The position numbers were made by a program, and so were the translations under genes. From SG8-4 sp964562575 (GTDB lineage: Bacteria; Planctomycetota; Phycisphaerae; Sedimentisphaerales; Anaerobacaceae), in assembly GCA_964562575.1 (NCBI GenBank), contig CAZLTY010000107.1, positions 1-14,160 of the forward strand: a stretch of DNA of 14,160 bases, given 5' to 3'. Below are positions 5,583 through 12,970 of this stretch, in pieces. Each line of letters opens with the position of its first letter. Position 1 is the first letter of the stretch. The notes under the pieces were generated by a model. The model made no database searches, was not told the origin of the DNA, and was given only the letters and a program-made list of their open reading frames with translations.

Positions 5583-8135
5583 TCAGCATCGCGCAAAATG
5601 ACGGATGCCGGCACCCGCCCCCGCGGCACACAAGGTCGCCAGAAGCGTGCCTTCTTTCAGTCTTATCGAATCGCCCTTGATCGTCGCGTTGCTCTGCGCC
5701 GCTCCCGGCACCGGGGCCGGCGTCAGTGGCTGGCCCGGTGTCGGAACTGAGCCCGGCTTGGGGGCTGCGCCTTCGTCTTCGGCGTTTGAGGTTTTGATCT
5801 TCTCCAGGAGTCTCAGCAATACCGCAGCGGAGTCGGCGTTTTCCAGATCCTTGCTCGCGAACATCAAAGGCCCAAGCGCCTGATCGACCTGGCCTATGCC
5901 TAACAGTTGATAGCCCAACAACAGTTGCAAATCCGCGTCGGAACTGAACATCTCGGCCTTTTCTGCCAAGTCGTCAATCTGCGCCAGAAGCAGCTCTTCT
6001 TTCGGATACAACCCGCGGGGGTAGAAGACGCCTTCCTTCTCGGGCGAAACCTTCGCCAAGGCGGCCCTGAGCATTTCGACGGCCTGGGAGTATTGCCCGT
6101 TCGCCATGAGGGCCTGGCCGTACGCGAACGGCAGCACCATATCGTCCGGCGCCAGCTCCATCGCCCGGGCGAACTTCTTGACCGCCAGATCGTATTTGCC
6201 GGCTTCGAAACCCTTGACGGCCTCTTCGAAGTAAGCATCAACCAAGGTCACCTGATCCGGCTCGCCCGGCTGCTCACCCAACTGCTCGAAGAGTGCCGAT
6301 TCGCTCACCGGGGCGGAGCTGTACGCATCGTTGTTGTAGTAGTTGTACGTGTAGTAATTGTACGAGCCGGTCTGCACCTCGCGGGCGAGAGGATAGTAGC
6401 CGTACCAGTTATATGGGTGATGGCCGTACCAGTAATACCTCCTGTAGCTGTAGCTCGACGGCCAGTAGCCACCCAGGCTGACAAAGAGGTACTTGCGGTG
6501 GTAGTAGGGATAGACGTGCCGGTACGAGTAGCGCGGCCCGTGATGGTAGCCGACGAGGTAGTTGTATCTGGGCCAGACAACCCTGTGGCGCAAGTGATCG
6601 TAGCGGTCTCTAAAGACATGGTCGTAGCGATTTGTGTGTGCGATCCGGTGGGGCTGGTCGTGGTACACCACTCGCGAGGGCCTTGCCGCTGTGTAACGGT
6701 GGAGGGGCGCTGCGCCCGATCTGTGCGCGCCAGTCGCGCCGGTCCCGGTGTGAATCACCGTTGTGTGCCGTTGCGGGGCGACTTTCTTTCTCGATACCCT
6801 TGTGCTGGGAGTCCTCAGGACAGTGCTCTGGTGTTCTCGCATGCCCGTCGCCCCCCTGGAAATTGCCCCTCGCTCATGCTCAGGGCTCCGTCCTATTGTT
6901 TGTCGGCGAGCAACGTCTCCAACCGAGGCGGCAGATCTCCTGCTATCGAGGATCGACCTGCCGACACGCAGATTCGTTCTGCTGTCGGTGCCTGCGGCGC
7001 CGAGGCGGCCGCGAGCGACACCGGATCTTGTCGGCGGCGAAACAGACGGCGTTCTCCTGCCGATCAAGCCGCCTATGCGCGAGGTCCTGGCCGACGACGT
7101 ACCGACGCTCGAAGTCCTGCCTGAGCTTGCAGCCGGCTGCCTTGGGCCAGTGGAGACGGACGGCCTGTCGATCCTGATCGAGTTGTTTGTGTACGACCTC
7201 GAGCCCGAAGGTGACCGGTCGATTCTGATCGATCGGCTGCCGGACGAGGACGCCGATGGGATCCTCGTACTGATGGAGCTACCGATACGTGCTCTGCTGC
7301 CGGGGCTTATCCGGATGCTCGAGCTTCTGCTGACGGAGGCCGAGCCCGCTGAGCCTCTGCTGATAGACGAACCCGACGAGGGCCTGCGAAAGCTCGAAGA
7401 ACTCGAAGGCCTGGAAACCGTGATCCGGCGGGACGTCGAGCCGCCGGGGCTCCTGGAGGTGGATATCGTACCGGAGCGACTCGGGGTCGAGCGGCTAATC
7501 GATATTCTGCTCGAACTGCTGCGGCCCGGAATCGAACGGCTGGACGAAATCGAACTGGAGCGACTCGGTGTCGATCGGCTAACCGATATTCTGCTCGAAC
7601 TGCTTCGGCTCGGGACCGACCGGCTGGGGCTGCGGCTGGCCGACATCGTGCTCGACCGACTCGGGGTCGGCGGCCGGCTCACCGATGTCCTGCTCGAGCT
7701 ACTCCGGCTGGGAACCGACCGCCTCGAGGTAATCGTGCTGGATCGGCTCGGGGTTGGCGCCCTTCTGACAGACGATCTGCTCGAGCTGCTTCGGCTCGGC
7801 GTTGACCGGCCAGGGCTGCGGCTGGCAGATATCGAGCTGGACCGACTCGGCGCAGGTGCCCGGCTCGCAGATGACCTGCTCGAACTGCTCCGGCTCGGTG
7901 CGCTTGCCCTGGCGGGCGGGGCAGACCGTGCGGCCTGTGTTCTTTGGCTCGAACTGCGGGAGCTTGAGCTTTTTCTCGACGTTCTCGCCGCCAGGGCAGG
8001 CTCGGCAGCGAGGGCAAGCAGCAAAATGAAGCAAATCAATCGAAAATCGAAAGCCTGTCCTTTCGACTGGCCCAGGGCAGGCTCTGAGCGAAGCCGAAGG
8101 ATCGTAAATCGAAATTTGTCTTTATGGTTGAGCAT
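5583..8135 (-). CDS. Exported Ser/Arg-repeat, Tyr/His-rich protein with TPR domain
   Basis: An 850-residue protein from the ATG at 8135, which has AAGGAG 6 bases before it; the open frame extends to 8297 but that part has no protein-like composition. Residues 33-50 (LICFILLLALAAEPALAA) are a signal peptide, preceded by a stretch derived from a repeat element (about 11-32). Residues 51-310 are imperfect Ser/Arg repeats such as TPSRSSSISSSR and VPSRSSSSRTSVSR. Residues 310-480 are basic and low in complexity. Residues 490-605 are Tyr/His-rich (RYSYRHVYPYYHRKY, SYNYYTYNYYNN). Residues 632-785 form TPR-type helices (AGKYDLAVKKFARAMELAPDD, NGQYSQAVEMLRAAL). The tail is Pro/Ala-rich and ends in Cys. 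It is probably an envelope or matrix protein that could bind anionic polymers through its basic region; this is inference. I do not recognise a named family beyond TPR. It is the first gene of a likely operon with the propeller gene. Confidence 0.72.
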   Translation of the reverse strand: MLNHKDKFRFTILRLRSEPALGQSKGQAFDFRLICFILLLALAAEPALAARTSRKSSSSRSSSQRTQAARSAPPARASAPSRSSSSRSSASRAPAPSRSSSISASRSPGRSTPSRSSSSRSSVRRAPTPSRSSTITSRRSVPSRSSSSRTSVSRPPTPSRSSTMSASRSPSRSVPSRSSSSRISVSRSTPSRSSSISSSRSIPGRSSSSRISISRSTPSRSGTISTSRSPGGSTSRRITVSRPSSSSSFRRPSSGSSISRGSAGSASVSRSSSIRISPGSRARIGSSISTRIPSASSSGSRSIRIDRSPSGSRSYTNNSIRIDRPSVSTGPRQPAASSGRTSSVGTSSARTSRIGGLIGRRTPSVSPPTRSGVARGRLGAAGTDSRTNLRVGRSILDSRRSAASVGDVARRQTIGRSPEHERGAISRGATGMREHQSTVLRTPSTRVSRKKVAPQRHTTVIHTGTGATGAHRSGAAPLHRYTAARPSRVVYHDQPHRIAHTNRYDHVFRDRYDHLRHRVVWPRYNYLVGYHHGPRYSYRHVYPYYHRKYLFVSLGGYWPSSYSYRRYYWYGHHPYNWYGYYPLAREVQTGSYNYYTYNYYNNDAYSSAPVSESALFEQLGEQPGEPDQVTLVDAYFEEAVKGFEAGKYDLAVKKFARAMELAPDDMVLPFAYGQALMANGQYSQAVEMLRAALAKVSPEKEGVFYPRGLYPKEELLLAQIDDLAEKAEMFSSDADLQLLLGYQLLGIGQVDQALGPLMFASKDLENADSAAVLLRLLEKIKTSNAEDEGAAPKPGSVPTPGQPLTPAPVPGAAQSNATIKGDSIRLKEGTLLATLCAAGAGAGIRHFARC
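7477..7912 (-). repeat. Tandem DNA repeats encoding the Ser/Arg region
   Basis: Five imperfect units begin at about 7477, 7561, 7657, 7744 and 7843, with spacings of 84, 96, 87 and 99 bases, all multiples of three. Each unit carries a CGACTCGG-type start and a CTGCTCGA(A/G)CT block on the plus strand. On the coding strand each unit gives a variant of SRSSSSR-x-SVSR-x-TPSRSS. Length variation in whole codons is typical of repeats that grow and shrink by recombination without breaking the frame. Confidence 0.75.
8044..8114 (-). mobile_element. Short dispersed palindromic element inside the TPR-protein gene, flanked by 9-bp direct repeats
   Basis: A 53-bp block (8053-8105) lies between two exact copies of TTTCGATTT (8106-8114 and 8044-8052, minus strand). 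Inside are CCTTCGGCTTCGCTCAGAGC and GTCGAAAGGACAGGC, which resemble the halves of the palindromic repeat noted at 4739-4763. It has no ORF of its own. It encodes RLRSEPALGQSKGQAF, which sits between the first ten residues and the hydrophobic signal-peptide core of the host protein. The direct repeats look like a target duplication, but they may instead be part of the element's own ends. Confidence 0.5.
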
Positions 8136-8293
8136 GGTAGTCTCCTTTCTCTCACAATCTTTTGTAAAAGAGCTTCTGCTCCACACATAACAGGCACGAA
8201 CTGGCGCCCAGGTAACAAATATTGTGCCCCATGCAAAATTTATTTTTGCTTTATTTTGCTTCATCCGGCTAATGTCAGTAGGACCATCCTTTT
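8136..8293. other. Intergenic region upstream of the Ser/Arg-TPR gene
   Basis: This 158-base gap separates two genes on the minus strand and is AT-rich in its part near 8230-8260. It contains the ribosome site AAGGAG (8142-8147, minus) and presumably the promoter of the exported-protein pair. I could not find a -35/-10 pair with good spacing, nor a T-tailed hairpin for the end of the hydrolase gene. Confidence 0.4.
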
Positions 8294-9919
8294 TCAATGC
8301 TGGATGCCGTCAGTGACCGCCTTGATGAATCGCCGGTGGTATTTCTTGAAGTTCCTGCCGGCGGTGGCACGGGTCATCGTGATGACCAGATCGTTTTCCA
8401 GATCGACGCGCAGCGTGCAGGAAGAGGCCGAACCGTGACCGATGGTCCGGTTGCTGAGTCCGCTGCCACCAAACCATGTCAGGCCGATGCCCCAGGTCAC
8501 CTTCGTGTCGGATCCCAGGAGTTTGTCGAGCTTCTGCGGGATCATTTGCTCGAATGTTTCCTCACTGAAGAAACGCTGATTGCCATAGGATCCACGATTG
8601 GCCAATAATTGGCCGATGCGGGCCAGGTCATGGGCATTGGACCATGTCATCGCCGAGGCATCGATAGATTCGATCGACTCGCATCCCAGTGGATCGAAAA
8701 GGTATTTCTTGTACAGCTCGGGAAGCGTCAATCCAGTCATCTGCTCGAGAATCTTGGTGCCGATCGCCAGGCTGGTACCGTTGTATTTATGCTGTTTGCC
8801 AATGGCCAGATACCGATAGGCCTCACCATAGACATGTTCGAGATCGCTCTGGAAATCTGTGAAGTGGCCTTCCATATCGGCGGTATGGGTGAACAGATGA
8901 TGAATGGTCGCAGGGGTCTTGATGTCGACCCCCTTGAACTCAGGAAGAAACTTCTCCACTGGATCATCCAGACTAATCACACCTTGGCCCACAAACATCA
9001 TGAGCAGTGAACCGGAGAGGGCCTTGGTTATGGAAAAGACAACATGCCTTGTTTGCGTGGTGACCGGAACCCCGTCTCGGGAGCCATAGGCCTTATGGAA
9101 AAATACAATGCCGTCCCGGGCGACGCAGGCGTTGAACGGCTGATCGGAATTCTCGGCCCATTCCGCGAGCACGGCGTCGATCTTCTCGGCTGTATCTGGT
9201 TTCATACCCGCTTGTTCACACGTACCCTTTTGCAGAACGCGACCATCAAGTCCGTCGACAATTCTGGGGGCGACTATCTCTTTTGTGAACCGTTTGTCAT
9301 TGCCGTTTAGTTTGCGTTTTAGTTGCAGCCACCACTGACGGTCCTTGGTCAAAGCACTTTCGACCTGAGACACAGGGCCGCTCTCCGGACCGATGTCGTC
9401 CAGACCGGCAAGTAGAATCGCAAAATCATGTGAGCGATCAATATCTCTTCTGACGGCAAAGGCAATATAGTCATTTACCATACGACGCTGCCGGCTCAGC
9501 GTCTTTGCTTCGCGCACCATCCCCTCCGGAAACTTCAGTTCGCCCTCAATCTGGTCGTAAAACAGACCAAGGCGCTGCGGGGACTTATAAAGCGTACGGA
9601 AACGAGTGTATGTAGAGCCGTCCTCTGCCTTGATCTTCACGACGGCACCATAGCGACCTGCCGCTGACGGTTTTTCTACGACACCGTAATCCCTGTCATA
9701 GAAGGTGACCTCGAACGTGTAATCTCCGATCCGTTCACGCATCTGGCCTGGTTTGGCAAAATCGCAACTCGGAAACTCGTCTCCACTGAATACGCTGGGG
9801 CCGAAGGCCAACTCTGCCTTGATCAAGGCCTTGGCCCGATCCTTGGCAGTATCCTCCGCTTGAACGTTCAGGGACAGGTTCAAAAAGACAATAGTAATCA
9901 GGCTCAAGATTCGCATCAT
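8294..9919 (-). CDS. Exported serine beta-lactamase-family hydrolase with unrecognised N-terminal domain
   Basis: A 541-residue protein from the ATG at 9919 (AAAGGAG 8 bases before). The open frame reaches 10069, but the signal peptide MRILSLITIVFLNLSLNVQA fixes the start. Residues 24-235 form a domain I cannot name, mixed alpha/beta in look. Residues 240-541 are a class C beta-lactamase/penicillin-binding-like serine hydrolase (Pfam Beta-lactamase). The nucleophile motif is SITK (Ser296, Lys299), the second motif is YNG (Tyr379) in place of the usual Y-x-N, and HGS (495-497) stands for K-T-G. TIHHLFTHTADM is also family-typical. Such proteins act in the periplasm as esterases, D-amino-acid peptidases or amide hydrolases; resistance to beta-lactams cannot be inferred. 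It appears to be a single-gene unit, divergent from the gene at 10226. Confidence 0.85.
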   Translation of the reverse strand: MMRILSLITIVFLNLSLNVQAEDTAKDRAKALIKAELAFGPSVFSGDEFPSCDFAKPGQMRERIGDYTFEVTFYDRDYGVVEKPSAAGRYGAVVKIKAEDGSTYTRFRTLYKSPQRLGLFYDQIEGELKFPEGMVREAKTLSRQRRMVNDYIAFAVRRDIDRSHDFAILLAGLDDIGPESGPVSQVESALTKDRQWWLQLKRKLNGNDKRFTKEIVAPRIVDGLDGRVLQKGTCEQAGMKPDTAEKIDAVLAEWAENSDQPFNACVARDGIVFFHKAYGSRDGVPVTTQTRHVVFSITKALSGSLLMMFVGQGVISLDDPVEKFLPEFKGVDIKTPATIHHLFTHTADMEGHFTDFQSDLEHVYGEAYRYLAIGKQHKYNGTSLAIGTKILEQMTGLTLPELYKKYLFDPLGCESIESIDASAMTWSNAHDLARIGQLLANRGSYGNQRFFSEETFEQMIPQKLDKLLGSDTKVTWGIGLTWFGGSGLSNRTIGHGSASSCTLRVDLENDLVITMTRATAGRNFKKYHRRFIKAVTDGIQH

Positions 9920-10225
9920 GTTGGTTTCTCCTTTGTTCCTATGGTAAATAAAACACTTGTTTGGCCGAACAGGAACATGGTGTTCTCGCCGATTGTGTGA
10001 GATCACATGTTCTTTGCCCGGGAAACACCCTGCAATTATTGCCTTCAGCCGCATTGAGTATACCACCACGTTTCAGAGTTTCAAACGAACTAACCGAAAA
10101 GATAGCCTATGGGCAGATGAAGTGATCTTTGGTCGTCTTTTCTCTTGAACCATCATATCACGGGTTTTATAGTCATCTCAGTATGCTGAAGTCACATTTT
10201 CTATCATTCTAACTGAGGAGAAACT
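9920..10225. other. Divergent intergenic region
   Basis: The 306 bases between the hydrolase gene (minus) and the three-repeat protein gene (plus) hold both ribosome sites and the plus-strand promoter at 10145-10173. On the minus side no pair of promoter boxes was convincing. No RNA gene, repeat or small ORF with a ribosome site was seen. The open frame on the minus strand to 10069 is an upstream run-on of the hydrolase ORF. Confidence 0.45.
10145..10173 (+). promoter_or_regulatory. Sigma70-type promoter for the three-repeat protein gene
   Basis: TTGAAC (10145-10150) and TATAGT (10168-10173) are separated by exactly 17 bases, matching the sigma70 consensus at 4 of 6 and 5 of 6 positions. Transcription would begin near 10180, giving a leader of about 45 bases that contains GAGGAG (10215-10220), 5 bases before the ATG. 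Confidence 0.55.
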
Positions 10226-11275
10226 ATGAACCGCTTAACAGCCATCCTAATCGCCATGGTCACCCTTGGACCAGTCACGGCCCTTGTTTCCGCACAGGTA
10301 GCAGGCAAAACTAAACCTGATCCGTCGGGAACGTGGCGGAGGGAATACGACTGGAATGACACGAGAGTCGAGGAGGTGATTCAGCTAGAGCTAAAGGGAG
10401 GTGGAAAGGTCACCGGCACGTTGTCGCGTAACGACTCGGCGTCAGAAATCAGTGACGGAAAGCTTGAGGGCAACGAACTGTCATTCTCTGTCAGCAACGA
10501 ATACCAGGGAACGCAGTGGACTACAAGCTACAAAGGCATCATCAAGGCAGACGAAGTAAAAGGTACCGTCGTTCTTAAGGTCGGTGAGCAATCATGGGAT
10601 TTCGACTGGATCGCCAAGCGCGACGTTGATCCGTCGGGAACCTGGCGACGAGAATATGACTGGAATAACGCGGAAGTCAAGGAAGCGATTCGGCTGAACT
10701 TAGACGACGACGGGAGGATCGTCGGCACGTTATCGGCCAACAACTTTGACCTTGAGGTCAAGAACATAAAACTCAAAGGCAATGAGCTGTCGTTCTCCGT
10801 CAATGGCGAATACCAGGGAACGCAGTGGGCTACCCGCTACAAAGGCCTCATCAAAGGAGATGAAATTGAGGGTACCGGTGTCTTTACCGTTGGTGACCAG
10901 TCATGGGATTTCGACTGGAAGCCGAAGCGCACTGTAGAATTGGAAGACGTTGTCGGTACGTGGCAAATTCGCATCGTCTCACCTGACGGAAACATACTTG
11001 AGCCGACGATGAAGATTTCCAAAGACGGCGACAGCTACAAGAGCCTCTACACGAGTACGCAAGGCCAGCAGCTCGACGTAAAAGACCTGCGCGTCGAGAA
11101 CAACATTCTCAAGTTCACGGTGACCGGAGAGTTCGACGGCTATTCGATCAAGGTCGATTACCAGGGACGCCCCTACGGTGACATGCTCAGCGGCCTGCTG
11201 GATTACGATTTCTCCGGCACTACAGGTCAGGTCGAGTTCACTGCACGGCGAAAGCAGGATAAGAGCGAGCAGTAG
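10226..11275 (+). CDS. Exported protein of three approximately 100-residue beta-rich repeats
   Basis: A 349-residue protein with a signal peptide (NRLTAILIAMVTLGPVTALVSA, about residues 2-23). Three repeats follow: residues 32-132, 135-235 and about 238-343. The first two begin DPSGTWRREYDWN and share EYQGTQW, YKG-IK-DE and QSWDFDW at a fixed spacing of 103 residues (309 bases). The third is far diverged but keeps VVGTWQI, ENNILKFTV and VDYQGRPYGDMLSG. The pattern GTW-x-n, alternating strands, NELSFSV and GTQWTTSYKG resembles small lipocalin-like or calycin beta-barrels, as in planctomycete proteins that follow the signal GTW...G-L-G-F. A role in binding small or lipid-like ligands outside the cytoplasm is possible but unproven. 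It is monocistronic, with its own promoter and ribosome site. No terminator is seen after the stop. Confidence 0.75.
   Translation: MNRLTAILIAMVTLGPVTALVSAQVAGKTKPDPSGTWRREYDWNDTRVEEVIQLELKGGGKVTGTLSRNDSASEISDGKLEGNELSFSVSNEYQGTQWTTSYKGIIKADEVKGTVVLKVGEQSWDFDWIAKRDVDPSGTWRREYDWNNAEVKEAIRLNLDDDGRIVGTLSANNFDLEVKNIKLKGNELSFSVNGEYQGTQWATRYKGLIKGDEIEGTGVFTVGDQSWDFDWKPKRTVELEDVVGTWQIRIVSPDGNILEPTMKISKDGDSYKSLYTSTQGQQLDVKDLRVENNILKFTVTGEFDGYSIKVDYQGRPYGDMLSGLLDYDFSGTTGQVEFTARRKQDKSEQ
10319..10930 (+). repeat. Tandem 309-bp duplication inside the repeat protein gene
   Basis: GATCCGTCGGGAAC at 10319 recurs at 10628, and further blocks keep the same 309-base offset, for example TACCAGGGAACGCAGTGG and TCATGGGATTTCGACTGGA. 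Synonymous and non-synonymous differences between copies show that the duplication is old enough to have diverged, yet much younger than the third repeat. Confidence 0.8.
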
Positions 11276-11439
11276 GTGGACAAAGATAAAGGGTAGGAAA
11301 TAATCTTGGGTCGGCCCCGCTCGCCGTCAAGTCGAACAAAAGGGTAATGACCGCATAGATACTGGGACTTGTTGTTGAGGGGCGTCTATGTCTGAATTGC
11401 CTGGGCTCTGCCTTCTCTCGTGCTGCGACTGCGGTCCTG
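11276..11439. other. Convergent intergenic region without recognised features
   Basis: This stretch separates the stops of two convergent genes. No hairpin with a T-tract, small ORF with a ribosome site, or repeat was found. Confidence 0.4.
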
Positions 11440-12717
11440 CTACCGGCCGGACGATTCTATTATTCTTCTTCTCTTGATATACTCAGGCAGGGCCAGAACG
11501 CGCTGGAAGTATGTGTGCTCGTCAAAGCGCAGATTGTTACGCTTAAAGTAAGGGACGTCACTATCCCGGCTCAGATCGCAATCGAAACGCGCCAGAATCG
11601 AGTCGTTCATCGAGCCGCCGCCGTCCGGGTTGATGTGGCACAGTCCCCAGGTTATCCCGCGGCCGTCGCCGTTGTCGGCAAAGGCATCGACAACGAACGG
11701 ACCCGGCGCGACAGGCGGAACCTGGAGCAGTGACATCATCCGGAAATTGACGCCGTCGGGAGCGTATTGAACGGTATTCTTCTCCGGGCCGTCCAGGCTG
11801 ACCAGCGCGGCAATGCCCGTCTTGTACGGCCACAGGCAAGTCTCGTGCCCGGAGTTGAGGACGGGGTTAAGCGGCGATTTTTCGAAGGGGCCGGCGGGAT
11901 TCTCGGCTATCGCCACGCCCTGGGCGCGGATGATATTGTCACCGCCGCGTTTTTGGCCGGGTGAGCCCTTATAGTAGAGATAGATTTTGCCTTTGTAGAT
12001 CAATGGAAACGGATCGTGAACGCAGGCGCAGTCCCAGTCGTCGGCTCCGCCGGGCGAAACGACGGGCCTGCCGATCGCGCGAAACGGACCGCAGGGCGAG
12101 TCGGCCTCGGCAACGGTGACGGGGCAGATGTCACCACCTTCGATGACCGCACTGTAAGCCTGGTAGTAAAGATAGTACCTGCCTTTGAAGACAAGGATAT
12201 CGGGCGTGCAGTTTGAGCGCCAGCCGAACTGGCCTTTTGGCGGGCGCTTGACTGCCGGGCCCTGCTCCTTCCAGCGGAAGCCATCGGTGCTGGTGGCGTA
12301 CCAGATCTCGGCCAGATCCCAATCGCGCGAGGGTATGGTGTCGGTTGCCTTCTCTGGCCCGGCCGGCGGCCCTTGCGTGCGACGGTGAGTGTAATAAACA
12401 TAGTAGAGACCGTCAACGCGGATGACCTTGGACGGATCGCGGCGGGAGACGTTCGGCTCGCGGGAGAAACCTTCGAGCCGGGAATACTTGAAGTTGCTGA
12501 AGAGCTCGTTGCCGCGGTCCTCGTGTGGATTCCAGAGATCGTACATGCGCTCGGTCGCAGCGCTGAGTTTGCGGTCGGACGGTTTTTCGAGCGGTATCTT
12601 CGCCGGGAATGCCTTGTTGGCGCCCGATCGATCATTGTCGAGAAGCGAGCACGACGCCAACAAGAATGCCGCCGCAACGCCGAAGATTGCCATCGGCATC
12701 TTTGTTATCATTCTCAT
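11440..12717 (-). CDS. GH117-family glycoside hydrolase lipoprotein (neoagarooligosaccharide hydrolase-like)
   Basis: A 425-residue protein from the ATG at 12717; an in-frame ATG at 12801 would add 28 residues. The shorter form has a standard lipoprotein signal (AIFGVAAAFLLASC, Cys23). Residues 52-57 (SAATER) match the S-x-A-x-x-R signature of the GH117 N-terminal domain-swap helix. A propeller follows, with RRDPSKVI (Asp94), WRSNCTPDILVFKGRYYLYY, VHDPFPLIYKGKIYLYYKG (Asp235) and NSGHETCLWPYKTG (His291). These correspond in order to the catalytic Asp, Asp and His of characterised alpha-1,3-L-neoagarooligosaccharide hydrolases of about 400 residues. The family removes 3,6-anhydro-L-galactose from the non-reducing end of agar oligosaccharides, but some members have other substrates. 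It is lipid-anchored and probably periplasmic. No agarase, sulfatase or sugar transporter adjoins it. A promoter at 12855-12883 has a dyad over its -35. Confidence 0.85.
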   Translation of the reverse strand: MRMITKMPMAIFGVAAAFLLASCSLLDNDRSGANKAFPAKIPLEKPSDRKLSAATERMYDLWNPHEDRGNELFSNFKYSRLEGFSREPNVSRRDPSKVIRVDGLYYVYYTHRRTQGPPAGPEKATDTIPSRDWDLAEIWYATSTDGFRWKEQGPAVKRPPKGQFGWRSNCTPDILVFKGRYYLYYQAYSAVIEGGDICPVTVAEADSPCGPFRAIGRPVVSPGGADDWDCACVHDPFPLIYKGKIYLYYKGSPGQKRGGDNIIRAQGVAIAENPAGPFEKSPLNPVLNSGHETCLWPYKTGIAALVSLDGPEKNTVQYAPDGVNFRMMSLLQVPPVAPGPFVVDAFADNGDGRGITWGLCHINPDGGGSMNDSILARFDCDLSRDSDVPYFKRNNLRFDEHTYFQRVLALPEYIKRRRIIESSGR

Positions 12718-12854
12718 TTCTTTCTTTGCCCGGCAGCCCTTTCGTACCTCGCGTAGAACTCTCCGAACAGATACACCAAGACTGTCCCGTTTAGCGCTCA
12801 TACTCTGAGTTTGACATACATGAGTCTGATTGTCACGGATTATGTGGACAAGAC

Positions 12855-12883
12855 AGAATACAGGGGGACACTTGTTCGGTCAA
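12855..12883 (-). promoter_or_regulatory. Sigma70-type promoter for the GH117 gene
   Basis: On the minus strand TTGACC (12883-12878) and TATTCT (12860-12855) are spaced by exactly 17 bases, matching 5 of 6 and 4 of 6 consensus positions. Transcription would start near 12848, about 130 bases before the ATG at 12717 and 47 before the ATG at 12801, so the promoter alone would also fit the longer start. Confidence 0.5.
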
Positions 12884-12898
12884 CCTACCTATTGACCG
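12877..12898. promoter_or_regulatory. Inverted repeat over the -35 box of the GH117 promoter (operator candidate)
   Basis: CGGTCAA (12877-12883) and TTGACCG (12892-12898) form a perfect 7-base dyad around 8 bases (CCTACCTA). One arm is the -35 element itself. This is where a repressor dimer would block RNA polymerase. It could instead be a hairpin after the histidine kinase gene, but it lacks a T-tract. Confidence 0.45.
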
Positions 12899-12970
12899 GA
12901 TGAAGCGAAAATTTTCACAAATGATAGAACAGTGAAGAAAATGGGTGGAAACGCGATGCCTGTCCTCAAT

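Noticed and set aside
5907..7124. A 405-codon plus-strand open frame
   Set aside because: Antisense to the Tyr/His-rich and TPR part of the same gene; GC-rich codon bias explains its length and the protein has no family pattern.
6763..8190. A 475-codon open frame on the plus strand rich in LLELLRLG-DRL repeats
   Set aside because: It is the exact antisense of the Ser/Arg repeats of the minus-strand gene; its apparent leucine-rich repeat follows from the Ser/Arg codon pattern. It has no ribosome site, and the minus frame has signal peptide, TPR and ribosome site.
8136..8297. N-terminal extension of the TPR protein to 8297
   Set aside because: The extra 54 residues lack protein-like pattern and would place a strong ribosome site and signal peptide inside the protein; the ATG at 8135 fits better.
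12718..12801. Longer start of the GH117 protein at 12801
   Set aside because: It would put about 37 charged residues before a standard lipoprotein signal. Kept as an alternative because the promoter would fit either start.
12841..12970. Possible transposase remnant before the kinase gene end
   Set aside because: No reading frame gives a transposase-like peptide; the stretch is better explained by a promoter and dyad.
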